Shown here piece after piece: positions 24,548 to 33,883 of a stretch of DNA of 48,022 bases. The DNA lies in the NCBI GenBank assembly GCA_023457495.1, contig JAEWLQ010000061.1:1-48022 (forward strand), given 5' to 3'. Positions within the stretch are counted from its first letter, which is position 1. Each line of letters starts with the position of its first letter. The position numbers were made by a program, and so were the translations under genes. This DNA is from Pseudomonadota bacterium. Lineage in GTDB: Bacteria; Pseudomonadota; Gammaproteobacteria; Steroidobacterales; Steroidobacteraceae. The notes below the pieces were generated by a model, which saw only the letters and a list, made by a program, of their open reading frames with translations, had not been told where the DNA came from and did no database searches.

Positions 24548-25732
24548 ATGAGGGCAGGATCCGCGCTCGAAGTCTTCGCCGTGTTTCTCAAGCTCGGCCT
24601 CACCTCGTTCGGTGGGCCGATCGCGCATCTCGGCTATTTCCAGCGCGAGATCGTCGAGCGGCGCGGGTGGTTGGACGCGGGCCGATACGCTCAACTGGTC
24701 GCGTTGTGCCAGTTCCTGCCCGGGCCCGCGAGCAGCCAGGCGGGATTCGCGCTGGGCATGCTGCGCGCGGGATGGGCCGGCGCGTTCGCCGCCTTCATCG
24801 CGTTCACGACACCGTCGGTGTTGCTGCTGCTGGCATTCGCCGCGGCGCTTCCCAGGCTCGATCAACCACTCGCGCTGGCCGCGATCCACGGTCTCAAACT
24901 GCTCGCGGTCGCCGTGGTCGCGCAGGGATTGACCAGTCTGGCCGCGTCGCTCGCACCGGACCTTTCGCGCCGTCTCATTGCCGTCGCCGCCGCGCTGGTC
25001 CTGATCTTCGCGGACGGCACGCTGCTTCAATTGCTCGTGATCGGCGGGGGCGCAGTGCTCGGGCTGCTGGTCTGCCGGCGCGCGGAAGCCGCGCCCGCCG
25101 CGGATTTCGCGCTCGGGTATTCGCGTCGCGCGGGCGTCATCCTGCTGATCCTGTTCGTGGTGCTGCTCGCGCTGGCATTCATGCCGGTGGCGAATGCACC
25201 GTTGGCAGCCGTCGCGGCGGCGTTCTATCGCGCCGGCGCGCTGGTCTTCGGCGGCGGCCATGTCGTATTGCCACTGCTCCAGGAGGCGGTCGTCGAGCCG
25301 GGCTGGGTATCGCAGGCGGACTTCATCGCCGGCTATGGCGCGGCGCAGGCGGTACCGGGACCGATGTTTTCGCTCGCGGCCTTCCTGGGTGCGCGCATGG
25401 AAGGCGTGGACGGCAGTGTCGCCGCCGTCGTGGGTGTCCTCGCGATCATGTTGCCGGGACTGCTGCTGGTCGCGGGCGCGCTGCCCGGATGGCACTGGCT
25501 CGCGCGGCATCCGCGCGCGCCGCGCGCGATCGCCGGCGTGAATGCCGCCGTCGTCGGACTGCTCGCCGCGGCGCTCTACGATCCGCTGTGGACCAGCGCG
25601 GTGGCGGGCATCAGCGATGCCGTCATTGCGCTCGCCGGATTCGCGCTGTTGTCATGGACGCGCGCGTCCGTCCTGGTCGTCATGGCCGGGTGCATCGCGG
25701 GCGCGATGCTCACCACGGCGCTCGGCCTCTAG
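24548..25732 (+). CDS. chrA: chromate transporter ChrA family
   Basis: 394 aa, two homologous CHR domains with about 10-12 membrane helices. Domain 1 shows LTSFGGPIAHLGYF and QFLPGPASSQAGF (residues about 18-67). Domain 2 shows GALVFGGGHVVLPLL and GYGAAQAVPGPMFSLAAFLGARM. These FGG/PGP pairs are the family signature. Known members export chromate, usually in exchange for sulphate; others may carry different anions. No chrB or sulphur genes adjoin it, so chromate resistance is an inference. The stop overlaps the stop of the convergent GH78 gene in CTAG. Confidence 0.9.
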   Translation: MRAGSALEVFAVFLKLGLTSFGGPIAHLGYFQREIVERRGWLDAGRYAQLVALCQFLPGPASSQAGFALGMLRAGWAGAFAAFIAFTTPSVLLLLAFAAALPRLDQPLALAAIHGLKLLAVAVVAQGLTSLAASLAPDLSRRLIAVAAALVLIFADGTLLQLLVIGGGAVLGLLVCRRAEAAPAADFALGYSRRAGVILLILFVVLLALAFMPVANAPLAAVAAAFYRAGALVFGGGHVVLPLLQEAVVEPGWVSQADFIAGYGAAQAVPGPMFSLAAFLGARMEGVDGSVAAVVGVLAIMLPGLLLVAGALPGWHWLARHPRAPRAIAGVNAAVVGLLAAALYDPLWTSAVAGISDAVIALAGFALLSWTRASVLVVMAGCIAGAMLTTALGL

Positions 25733-28104
25733 CTTCCGGCCTGGATTGCCTGACGAAGCGGCAACTCGAGCCGGGTGCGTTTCTTGTCGAGCGGATGGCT
25801 CACGCCACGCCAGATGAACTCGCCCGGCAGCGCGGCGGGCCGGTCGATCACGGCAGTCACCCGGTCACCCTTCACCCGATAGCTGACCGTGACCGGGCCG
25901 TGTGGCGTGGCGGCGGTGGCGTCGAGCGAGGTCAGATGTCCGAGGTGCGGCGCCACGCGCAGCCGCGCGTATCCCGGCGCCGCCGGCCGGATGCCGGCGA
26001 CCAGGCCTAACAAGTCCGCGGTGGGATGCGCGCTCCAGGCGTGTGTGTCCGAGCGCGTCTGGCCACGTGATTCCGGCCAGGTGGTGTAGTTGAGTTTCAG
26101 CAGGTCGCGCCAGGTGCGCAGCAGCTCGTGGTACTTCTCCGCCTGCCCCGAATGCTCGAACGCGCGCACGAGATACCACGCGAAATAGTAGGTAGACGTG
26201 TACATGCCCTCCGGCGCATCGATGCCGCGACCCGGTACCGTGATGCGCTCCAGGATGCCGGGCGCTTCGTCCGGCGTCGCGATGTCGTACAGCACCGCGA
26301 ACACGTTCATGTGCTGGCTGAAGACCTTGCGATCGCCGTCGTCGGCGAACAGCTGCCGATCCGCGTCCCAGCAACGTTCGCGGATTGCCGTGCGCGCGCG
26401 CTCCGCGTTGGCATTCATGCCGGCAGCACGCGTCGACTCGCCGTACGCGGCCTCGAGCGCCGCACCCTGGCGCAGGGCGCCCACCCACATCGCGGTCATC
26501 AGACAGCTGCCGTTGTCGGCGCCCCAGGACGGGAAGCGGTCGCGATCGTCCCAGTCCTGCCCGGCCCAGTCGATGAAATTCCACTGCGGATTCTTGCCCA
26601 GCAAGCCGTGCTTTCCGCGCAGCGGCTCGAACCAGGCGAGCACCTCGCGCATGCGCGGCAGGTGACGGGTGATGACGCCGGTATCGGGCTGCTCGAGCGC
26701 CCAGTCGTGCAGCATGCCCACCCACGCGAACGAGAACGTCGCGATGACATTCGGCTCGCGCGTGGGGTATCGCCCCTGCATGAGGCCGCCGTCCGTGTTC
26801 GACTCGGCGAACGTGTCGATCGCCTGCTCCGCGAGCCGCGCGTCGCCCGAAACGGCGTACGTGATCAGCATCTGCAGCCGCGTGTCACCCGTGTACTGCA
26901 GCTGCTCCCAGAAGGAGCTGTCCATGAACGTGTCGTGCGCATCGACGCGCAGCGTGCGCCAGCCGATGTTCCAGATGCGGTCGAGCTCGGGATCGCTGCT
27001 GGAAAAGCGCGCCACCTGCTCGAAGGGATAGCCGGTTTCGTTGACACGCAGCGCCACGAGCGTGAGCGGCTCGGCGGCCGTCGTCACGTCGATTTCGAGA
27101 TAACGCCACGTGCGCCACCACAGTGGCGCGAACGTGCGGGGCAAGCCGTCCGCGATGAAGGTGTCGTGGATGCCGAGCGGCTCGAGGTCACCGACGACCG
27201 CGCGATCGCCCTTCTGGCGTTTCGCGTCGTACAGCGCCTCGGCGTACAGCAGCTGGATCCGCGCGCCCTCGCCGCCTGCGACGTCGAGCTCGGGATAGGC
27301 GGAGATCATCGCGTCGCGCGACAGCAGTAGTTTGGCGCGCGTGCCGGCCGGGATGACCACCGGCTTCGCCGGAAACGACTTTGCACCGGCAAGGTTGCTG
27401 CGAACCACGACGCCGGCCGCGGCCGGCGTGAACTGCTGCGGCGGCAGCCGGTCGGCGACCAGCGTGCGCGCCGCGGCCTGCGGCGCGGGAACGGCCTCGC
27501 GCCAATTGGCGCGCAACTGCGCGGTGAGCCAATGCGGCGCGGGTTCTTCGAGCCCCGTCCAACCCCAGTCAGCCGCGTTCGCATCGATCGACTCGGGCGC
27601 GCTCGCGACGTAGAACTGCCAGGGAATCTGCACGCTGCCCTTGGTCGCGGTGTGACCCTCGTCGATCGCGACGCGCCAGCCGGGCGCATCCGTGCCGATG
27701 TTCTCGCCCGTGAGCCTGAAGCCGGTGGCGACGATGTGCTGCGCCATCGGCGCGGCGTCACCGAAGTTCCACACCACCGCGGCGATGACGTTGGGGCCGC
27801 GACGCAGGTGCGGCGCGAGATCGACGCTCGAAACGCGCCAGCTCTCGGCCGTTCCCGCCGACGGTCCGCTCGCGACGCGCGCGCCGTTCACGTAGAGCAC
27901 GAAGCGATTGTCCGCGGTGACCTGCACCGGCAGGCTCTTGAGCCTGCGTTGCAGTTCGATCTCGCGCCGGAAGTGCAGCACGACGGGCGTCGAGCCCGCA
28001 TCCGGGTGGGTGATCCAGCCATCCGCCCCCGATGCGCGGACCTCGATCGGAACAGTGGCAATGAGAACGAGTCCCGCGAGGAACACGGATTTCAGGTGCG
28101 ACAT
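25729..28104 (-). CDS. alpha-L-rhamnosidase-like GH78 family glycosidase, secreted
   Basis: 791 aa with signal peptide 1-24 or so (EVRA-SG). The N-terminal half is beta-sandwich (VTADNRFVLYVNGARVASGP, the GH78 N-terminal/carbohydrate-binding type). The catalytic (alpha/alpha)6 barrel holds DSSFWEQLQYTGD, matching the GH78 acid region, then GGLMQGRYPT and DWAGQDWDDRDRFPSWG. A C-terminal beta domain ends with PGEFIWRGVSHPL. It should release L-rhamnose from plant glycans. ATG chosen for its signal peptide, 20 codons into the frame. A hairpin sits directly upstream, and a possible operon partner precedes it. Confidence 0.85.
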   Translation of the reverse strand: MSHLKSVFLAGLVLIATVPIEVRASGADGWITHPDAGSTPVVLHFRREIELQRRLKSLPVQVTADNRFVLYVNGARVASGPSAGTAESWRVSSVDLAPHLRRGPNVIAAVVWNFGDAAPMAQHIVATGFRLTGENIGTDAPGWRVAIDEGHTATKGSVQIPWQFYVASAPESIDANAADWGWTGLEEPAPHWLTAQLRANWREAVPAPQAAARTLVADRLPPQQFTPAAAGVVVRSNLAGAKSFPAKPVVIPAGTRAKLLLSRDAMISAYPELDVAGGEGARIQLLYAEALYDAKRQKGDRAVVGDLEPLGIHDTFIADGLPRTFAPLWWRTWRYLEIDVTTAAEPLTLVALRVNETGYPFEQVARFSSSDPELDRIWNIGWRTLRVDAHDTFMDSSFWEQLQYTGDTRLQMLITYAVSGDARLAEQAIDTFAESNTDGGLMQGRYPTREPNVIATFSFAWVGMLHDWALEQPDTGVITRHLPRMREVLAWFEPLRGKHGLLGKNPQWNFIDWAGQDWDDRDRFPSWGADNGSCLMTAMWVGALRQGAALEAAYGESTRAAGMNANAERARTAIRERCWDADRQLFADDGDRKVFSQHMNVFAVLYDIATPDEAPGILERITVPGRGIDAPEGMYTSTYYFAWYLVRAFEHSGQAEKYHELLRTWRDLLKLNYTTWPESRGQTRSDTHAWSAHPTADLLGLVAGIRPAAPGYARLRVAPHLGHLTSLDATAATPHGPVTVSYRVKGDRVTAVIDRPAALPGEFIWRGVSHPLDKKRTRLELPLRQAIQAGS

Positions 28105-28111
28105 GGCGGGT

Positions 28112-28127
28112 GAGCATAACAATGCTC
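28112..28127. repeat. perfect inverted repeat just upstream of GH78 start
   Basis: GAGCAT-AACA-ATGCTC, 6-base arms, 4-base loop, ending 8 bases from the GH78 start codon where a ribosome site would be expected. It may be an operator or an RNA hairpin that limits translation. Confidence 0.45.
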
Positions 28128-28164
28128 GTCGGCCTTGCGCCGCAGGATCTTCTCGCGCTCGCAA

Positions 28165-29274
28165 CTACTCGACGATGTTCACCACGGTCTTGCCGCGCGA
28201 CCGGCGGCTGCCCATGTACGCCATGGCCTCCGGCACCTGGTCGAGGCGATAGCGCCGGTCGATTGCGGATCGCACCTTTCCCTGGACCATGAGATCGGCG
28301 ACGAACTCGAGGTCGGCTTCCGTGACGTCGGCGATGAACACGATGAACTGTTCATCGGTGAATCTGGACAGGATCGTTCCCTTGATCGGCCCCTTGAGCG
28401 GCCCGATCCACGGATCGTTCTTGGGCCCGCCGATGATCACGACGTTGCCGCCCGGATTCAGCACGTCCTTCAGGTCCAGCAGCGCATGGTTGCCGACGTT
28501 GTCGATGATCAGATCGTAGCGTTGCCCGCCCTGCGTGAAGTCCTCGCGCGTGTAGTCGACGACGTGATCCGCGCCGAGCGAGCGCACCAGCTCGACGTTG
28601 CGCGTGCTGCAGACGCCGGTGACCTCGGCGCCGAAGGCCTTCGCGAGCTGCACCGCATAACTACCGACTCCACCGGACGCGCCGTTGATCAGGACCTTCT
28701 GTCCCGCCGCGAGCTTCCCGTGGTCGCGCAGGCCCTGGAGGGCGGTCAGCCCGGCGATCGGAATCGCGGCGGCCTGTTCATGGGAAATGCCAGCCGGCTT
28801 TTTCGCGATCGATTCTCCTTCGGTCGCAATGACGTATTCGCCGAAGGAGCCGCCGGACGTTCCGAAGATCTCGTCGCCGATGCGCAGGTGTTTCACCTCC
28901 GGACCGACCGCTTCGATGGTGCCGGAGAAGTCCGCGCCGAGGCGGACGTGATGCGGTGAGCCGATACCGAGCGACATCCGCATGATGTACGGCTCGCCGG
29001 TCATCATGTGCCAGTCGTAGGGATTGACCGATGCGGCATGCACACGCACCAGGACCTGGTTCGCCTTCGGCGCGGGCTTCGCGATCGTGGCCAGCACCAG
29101 CTTTTCCGCTCCGCCATAGCAGGTTCGCACGATGGCTTTCATGCCCGTCTCGCCCGCGGCGAGCGCCGGTGGCGCGACGCAGGGCGACTCGTGACTGAGC
29201 ACGATCGCGAACGACGCAATCGCGACCGTCAGCACAGCGGCGATGCCGATGAATATCTTCTTCTTGAGTGTCAT
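28165..29274 (-). CDS. membrane-anchored MDR-type NAD(P)-dependent dehydrogenase/quinone reductase
   Basis: 369 aa. Residues 1-25 (MTLKKK followed by IFIGIAAVLTVAIASFAIVL) form a hydrophobic N-terminal segment, unusual for this cytosolic superfamily. From residue about 44 a complete medium-chain reductase follows: MKAIVRTCYGGAEKL, PYDWHMMTGEPYIM, nucleotide loop GASGGVGSYAVQLA, and C-terminal GKTVVNIVE. No catalytic or structural zinc ligands are seen, so it belongs with quinone oxidoreductase-like members. GGGAGG lies 5 bases before the ATG. Its orientation in the membrane is undetermined. Confidence 0.85.
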   Translation of the reverse strand: MTLKKKIFIGIAAVLTVAIASFAIVLSHESPCVAPPALAAGETGMKAIVRTCYGGAEKLVLATIAKPAPKANQVLVRVHAASVNPYDWHMMTGEPYIMRMSLGIGSPHHVRLGADFSGTIEAVGPEVKHLRIGDEIFGTSGGSFGEYVIATEGESIAKKPAGISHEQAAAIPIAGLTALQGLRDHGKLAAGQKVLINGASGGVGSYAVQLAKAFGAEVTGVCSTRNVELVRSLGADHVVDYTREDFTQGGQRYDLIIDNVGNHALLDLKDVLNPGGNVVIIGGPKNDPWIGPLKGPIKGTILSRFTDEQFIVFIADVTEADLEFVADLMVQGKVRSAIDRRYRLDQVPEAMAYMGSRRSRGKTVVNIVE

Positions 29275-29395
29275 GGTGCCTCCCGAACAATGGCCGCGCC
29301 GACTATCCATCGCCCGAGGCGGGGTTGCGACGGCCTTGCGACGAACGACGGTTCAGCCGGGACGAAGCACGAAGCGGTGGCCCGAACGGATTCGT

Positions 29396-29401
29396 TATAG
29401 T
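29396..29401 (+). promoter_or_regulatory. possible -10 for leaderless histidine kinase gene
   Basis: TATAGT ends 7 bases before the ATG at 29409 and no Shine-Dalgarno sequence lies between. A leaderless transcript is plausible. No convincing -35. Confidence 0.35.
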
Positions 29402-29408
29402 CCCGTGC

Positions 29409-30485
29409 ATGCACTCCGTCAGCCAGCCAATGGCACCTGTCCTCGCGCCGGTTTTCGCGTGGCCACGGGTGCGTTTCACGCTGGCGATCGCCGTCGTGCA
29501 CGGGCTCCTGATGAGCATCGGCAACGCGACGCCCACCCTCACTGTCGTGGTGCGCTCGGTCCTCGTCGGCCTCGCCTGCATGGCGATGTTCGGGCTGCTG
29601 GAACGGCGCCCGCGTCGCCTACCGACATGGCTAGGACGCGTGCCCCTGCAGATCGCCGGGGTCGCGTTCGTGGTGCCGGTGGCCGCCGCGTTCTCCCATC
29701 TGCTCACGGTCGGCGGTGATCCCGAACTACCCGAGAACGCGAAGCGCATGGCGAGTCTCGGCTGGCTCGTCTTCACGAGCCTGCTGTTCGCGCCGTGGAT
29801 CGCGGTAGGCGCGATCCTCAAGCAACGCTCCGCCCTCGCGCGCGAACAGGCACTCGCCTTCGATCTCGAGCGCAGCGAATTCGTGCGCCAGTCGCTCGAC
29901 GCGCGGTTGCGGCTGCTGCAGGCCCAGGTCGAGCCGCATTTCCTGTTCAACACGCTCGCCAACGTCCAGGCGCTGGTCGAGGCGGGCTCCCCGCAGGCGT
30001 CGAAGGTGCTGACGAGTCTCATCGCCTATCTACGCGCCGCGGTGCCGCGCATCGGCTCCCAGGTCTCGACGCTCGACCGCGAAGTCGAACTGGCGCGCGC
30101 CTACCTGGAGGTGATGCAGATGCGCATGCCCGACCGGCTGCAATACGCGCTGCATCTCGACCCCGCGGCGGCGCGGCTGCAGTGCCCGCCGATGACGCTG
30201 CTCACCCTGGTCGAAAATGCCGTGCGGCATGGCATCGACCCCAGCGAGGCCGGCGGTCGCATCGATGTGGACATCTGGCTGCGCGACGGCCGCTGCCAGA
30301 TACGCGTAACCGACACCGGCGTCGGACTGAACTCGAAAACCCAGGGGCTCGGCACCGGGCTCTCGAACTTGCGTGAGCGTCTGCAACTCGCGTTCGGCGG
30401 CGATGCGCAGCTCAAGCTCACGGAGGCTCAACCACGCGGCGTATGCGCCGAGTCGAGTTTTCCGGCGCGCCAGGAATCACCATGA
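29409..30485 (+). CDS. LytS/YehU-type sensor histidine kinase
   Basis: 358 aa. Four membrane helices lie within residues about 18-140, with no sizeable periplasmic domain. The phospho-acceptor is H177 in QAQVEPHFLFNTLANVQ, the His_kinase signature of the LytS group. A HATPase_c domain follows, with ENAVRHG, DTGVGLN and GTGLSNLRERL. Autophosphorylation should feed the coupled LytTR regulator, whose ATG overlaps this stop by 4 bases. The signal is unknown. No ribosome site precedes the start chosen; a second Met at 29430 is possible. Confidence 0.9.
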   Translation: MHSVSQPMAPVLAPVFAWPRVRFTLAIAVVHGLLMSIGNATPTLTVVVRSVLVGLACMAMFGLLERRPRRLPTWLGRVPLQIAGVAFVVPVAAAFSHLLTVGGDPELPENAKRMASLGWLVFTSLLFAPWIAVGAILKQRSALAREQALAFDLERSEFVRQSLDARLRLLQAQVEPHFLFNTLANVQALVEAGSPQASKVLTSLIAYLRAAVPRIGSQVSTLDREVELARAYLEVMQMRMPDRLQYALHLDPAAARLQCPPMTLLTLVENAVRHGIDPSEAGGRIDVDIWLRDGRCQIRVTDTGVGLNSKTQGLGTGLSNLRERLQLAFGGDAQLKLTEAQPRGVCAESSFPARQESP

Positions 30486-31267
30486 ACACGGGCCGGCCGA
30501 CCGCGCTCATCGCCGACGACGAGCCGCTGCTGCGCGAGGCGCTCGAGCGCCTGCTCGCGAAGACCTGGCCCGAGCTCGAGATCGTCGCCCGGGCGCGCAA
30601 CGGCCGCGAGGCCATCGAACTGTTCGATGCGCATGCACCCCAGGTGTGTTTTCTCGACGTCCAGATGCCCGGCCAGACCGGCGTCGAAGCCGCGCGGCAC
30701 ATCGGCCACCGCGCGCACATGGTGTTCGTGACCGCGTACGACGAGTACGCGGTGCAGGCCTTCGCCGAAGGCGTGCTCGACTATCTGGTGAAGCCGGTGA
30801 CGGCGGAGCGGCTCGCGGCGACCGTCGCGCGGGTGAAGGAGCGGCTGCGCGCCGCGCAACCCGCGCTCAATACCGCGGCGCTGATCGACCAGCTCGCCGC
30901 GAGCCTGCGGCCCGACGACACCGTACGCACGCTGCGCTGGCTGCGCGCCTCGGTCGGAGCGACGGTGCGACTGATCGCCGTGGACGACATCGACTACCTG
31001 CGCTCAGACGAAAAGTACACGCAGGTCGCCTGGCGCGACGAGAGCGGCGTGACGCGCGACGCGGTGATCCGGACCCCGCTGCGCGAACTCCTGCCGCAGC
31101 TCGATCCGGAACAATTCGCGCAGGTGCACCGCTCCGTAGTCGTGAACCTGCGCGCGGTGAGTCACGTCACGCGCGGCGACAATGAAACCGCGGACATCCA
31201 CCTCAAGGGACGCGATGAAGTGTTGCCGGTGAGCCGAACCTATCTACATCTGTTCCGGCAGATGTAG
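30482..31267 (+). CDS. LytTR-family response regulator
   Basis: 261 aa. Receiver 1-125: acidic pair in ADDEP, phospho-acceptor D59 in CFLDVQMPG, signalling Thr in VTAYDEYAVQAF and Lys in DYLVKPVT. LytTR DNA-binding domain 155-261: IDYLRSDEKYTQVAW, TPLRELLPQLDPEQFAQVHRSVVVNL and EVLPVSRTYLHLF. It should bind direct repeats near target promoters. It forms a two-gene operon with the kinase and ends 5 bases from the convergent tannase gene stop. Targets are not evident locally. Confidence 0.93.
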   Translation: MNTGRPTALIADDEPLLREALERLLAKTWPELEIVARARNGREAIELFDAHAPQVCFLDVQMPGQTGVEAARHIGHRAHMVFVTAYDEYAVQAFAEGVLDYLVKPVTAERLAATVARVKERLRAAQPALNTAALIDQLAASLRPDDTVRTLRWLRASVGATVRLIAVDDIDYLRSDEKYTQVAWRDESGVTRDAVIRTPLRELLPQLDPEQFAQVHRSVVVNLRAVSHVTRGDNETADIHLKGRDEVLPVSRTYLHLFRQM

Positions 31268-31272
31268 TCGGG

Positions 31273-32886
31273 TCACTCGGCGCAGCGGTAACCGCTCGCG
31301 CTGTCCGGATTGCCGCCCTCGATCGGCTGCGCGCGCTGCGGCCAGGGGCACAGCCGGCGTTCGAGCAACGTCGCGCCAGCGGAATCGAGCCGGCGCACCG
31401 GCACATCGGCGGGGGCCACTCCCTGCGCCACCCACTGTTCCAGCAACTCGATCCAGTCCGCCTGGTCCGGACCCGGCCCGCCGCTGCAGTGGCCGACGCC
31501 GGGCATCATGAACAGGCGCGCGTACGAGTTCAGGCCCGGATCGATTTTCGTGGCGGCCTCGTAGTACTCCACCGTGCGCGTCGCGGGCAGTGCCGAGTCG
31601 GACCAGCCGTGCCAGAGGATCATCTTCCCGCCGCGGTCGCGAAACTTGCGCAGGTCGGGATCGGTCGCGTTCAGTAGTTTGGCGAGGCCCTCCGTGCGCG
31701 CGGGCCAGTCCGCGAAATCGTAGCCCGCGTAGGTCCAGTCGGGATCCTCGAATACGAAATAACGCGCGAACTGCAGGCCGAAGGCGAAATGCAGATTGGG
31801 GACTCCCGGCTGTACCGCGCCTCCGGCGGGGGCGGTCATCCACACGTCCCAGCCGCCCGCATCGTTTTCGCCGCCGAACGGCGGGCCCGGATAGATGCGT
31901 TGGCCGCCGATCGCTGCATCGGCGTACACCGCCTGGATTGCCGCGAGCTGGCGCCGCGTGACGCAACCGGCCGTCTGCCCTTCCGTGCAGCGCGGCAGCG
32001 TGGCTGGATCGAACTTGCAGGCCCGCGGATCGGCGATGATCCCGTCGGCGGCGCCATCGAGCGAGTCGCAGCTCTTGAGGAGCGCGTCCGCGAGTAGTTT
32101 GCGGTTGTCGGCCGTGATCACCGAGGACTTCGCGACGGCCGGATCGGGGACGACCGCCTGCTGGTTCTGCAGGAACTCGACCATCATCCCGGTCCAGTCG
32201 AACGCCGGTGCGCCGGCGACGATGCCGTCGAAATCCTGCGGATAACGCTGCGCGAGCATCATGCCGTGCCCACCGCCGCGCGAGCAGCCGAAGAAATACG
32301 AACGCTCGAGCTTCTTCGGGTAGTAGGCCGCGATGATCTGCCGCGAGACTTCCGCGGTGCGATGCACGGCGCGATGCGCAAAGTCCTCGCGCGCCCGCGG
32401 GTTGCCCAGTGCCCAGCTCGCGTCCGCGAAGTTTCCCTGGTGACCGGAATCGGTGCTCGCGGTCGCGTAACCGCGTTCGAGCGCCGGGCGGCCGAACGTC
32501 AAACCCGGGTCCTGCGCCAGGTTGGCGAGATTGCCCATGAATCCACCGCCACCGCCCATGAGGAACTTTCCGTTCCACTGCTGAGGCAGCAGCAATTCGA
32601 ATCCGATCGATCCGTCGATGACGCCTTCGACCCGGCAGGCGCCAGGTTCAACCGGCTCCCGGGCGGCCGCCGACTTGATCGTGACGTTGGCGACCTGCGC
32701 CGTGACGAGCGCGGCGCAGTCCTTCTCGAGCTGAGCCGCGATCTCCCGGGCCGCGATCGTCGCATCGAGCACGGGCTGAACCGTCTCGTTGTTGCGCGAG
32801 CACGCCATGAGCGTGATGCCGGTGACGACCAGCACGGCCGCCCGGCAGGCGATTCTCAAATCCACTCCGCACCCTGTTGCGCGCAT
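31273..32886 (-). CDS. tannase/feruloyl esterase-family lipoprotein
   Basis: 537 aa alpha/beta hydrolase. N-terminal export signal with lipobox-like LMAC (C29), so surface or periplasmic. The oxyanion/nucleophile motif is FFGCSRGG, with S202 the nucleophile, adjoining the Cys that forms the family disulphide. The calcium-site block CDSLDGAADGII, a later HGWSDSALP (Asp) and PGVGHCSGG (His, Cys) complete the triad and disulphide pattern. It should hydrolyse aromatic esters (gallate, ferulate) from plant material. GGGAG lies 8 bases before the ATG. Divergent from the SDR operon across a 201-base gap. Confidence 0.9.
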   Translation of the reverse strand: MRATGCGVDLRIACRAAVLVVTGITLMACSRNNETVQPVLDATIAAREIAAQLEKDCAALVTAQVANVTIKSAAAREPVEPGACRVEGVIDGSIGFELLLPQQWNGKFLMGGGGGFMGNLANLAQDPGLTFGRPALERGYATASTDSGHQGNFADASWALGNPRAREDFAHRAVHRTAEVSRQIIAAYYPKKLERSYFFGCSRGGGHGMMLAQRYPQDFDGIVAGAPAFDWTGMMVEFLQNQQAVVPDPAVAKSSVITADNRKLLADALLKSCDSLDGAADGIIADPRACKFDPATLPRCTEGQTAGCVTRRQLAAIQAVYADAAIGGQRIYPGPPFGGENDAGGWDVWMTAPAGGAVQPGVPNLHFAFGLQFARYFVFEDPDWTYAGYDFADWPARTEGLAKLLNATDPDLRKFRDRGGKMILWHGWSDSALPATRTVEYYEAATKIDPGLNSYARLFMMPGVGHCSGGPGPDQADWIELLEQWVAQGVAPADVPVRRLDSAGATLLERRLCPWPQRAQPIEGGNPDSASGYRCAE

Positions 32887-33087
32887 CGCATGACTCCCTG
32901 GCTCGCGCGCATCCTACACGCGCGCGCAGGCATCGGCGCAAGGGTGGTGTCGGCGTGCAGGTGATCGTCCACCGCATCTCTCCGGTAGCTCGACTGCCGA
33001 CGCGGATGTCCGCCCATCACCGATGCTGCCGAAGCGAAGCCGCGCGCAACCTGTCGCCCTTCCCCATTCGCTCCTGGAGACATCTAT

Positions 33088-33873
33088 ATGGAAGGCACAC
33101 GCCCTCTGGCCATCGTCACCGGCGCCTCGAGCGGCATCGGGCTCGAACTCGCGCGCGAAGCGGCGGAACGTGGCTATGACCTCATCATTGCCGCCGATCG
33201 CTCGATGGACGAAGTCGTCGCGGAGTTGCGCGCCGAGGGCGCGCAGGTCGACGCCGTCATGGCCGACCTCGCGACGCGCGAAGGCGTGGACAAGTTGTGG
33301 AACGCGGTGAACGGACGTGCCGTCGACGCGCTGCTCGCCAACGCCGGACATGGCCTCGGCAAGGGATTCCTCGACCAGGAATTCCCGCAGATCCAGCACG
33401 TCATCCACACCAACATCACCGGCACGCTGGACCTGATCCATCGCGTCGCCCGCGGGATGCGCGACCGCATGGCCGGCAAGATCCTGATCACAGGATCGAT
33501 CGCCGGGTACATGCCCGGAACCTTCCAGGCCGTCTACAACGGCTCGAAGGCGTTCCTCGATTCATTTTCCTACGCGCTGCGCAACGAGTTGCGTGACAGC
33601 GGCGTCACCGTGACCTGCCTGATGCCGGGCGTGACCGACACGGACTTCTTCGCGCGCGCCGACCTGCTCGACACCAAGGTCGGAGCGGAGGAACACAAGG
33701 CGGATCCGGTGGACGTCGCGCGCACGGGGTTCGATGCGATGGAAGCCGGCGACGCCGGCGTCGTCGCCGGCCTGTCCAACAAACTACGCGTGGCGCTCGC
33801 CAACATCATGCCGAGCGCGATGCTCGCCGAGCAGCACCGCAAGACGGCGGAGCCCGGCTCCGCGCGCAACTGA
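33088..33873 (+). CDS. short-chain dehydrogenase/reductase
   Basis: 261 aa classical SDR. NAD(P)-binding motif TGASSGIG (11-18), NAG at about 85-87, Ser in ILITGSIAGYMPG and catalytic pair Y150/K154 in YNGSKAF. C-terminal PGVTDTDFFARADLLDTKVG resembles the YqjQ/DltE-like short SDRs found in stress operons. CTGGAG lies 9 bases before the ATG. It heads an operon with SRPBCC and zinc alcohol dehydrogenase genes. The substrate is unknown. Confidence 0.88.
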   Translation: MEGTRPLAIVTGASSGIGLELAREAAERGYDLIIAADRSMDEVVAELRAEGAQVDAVMADLATREGVDKLWNAVNGRAVDALLANAGHGLGKGFLDQEFPQIQHVIHTNITGTLDLIHRVARGMRDRMAGKILITGSIAGYMPGTFQAVYNGSKAFLDSFSYALRNELRDSGVTVTCLMPGVTDTDFFARADLLDTKVGAEEHKADPVDVARTGFDAMEAGDAGVVAGLSNKLRVALANIMPSAMLAEQHRKTAEPGSARN

Positions 33874-33883
33874 GGAGGAAAAC

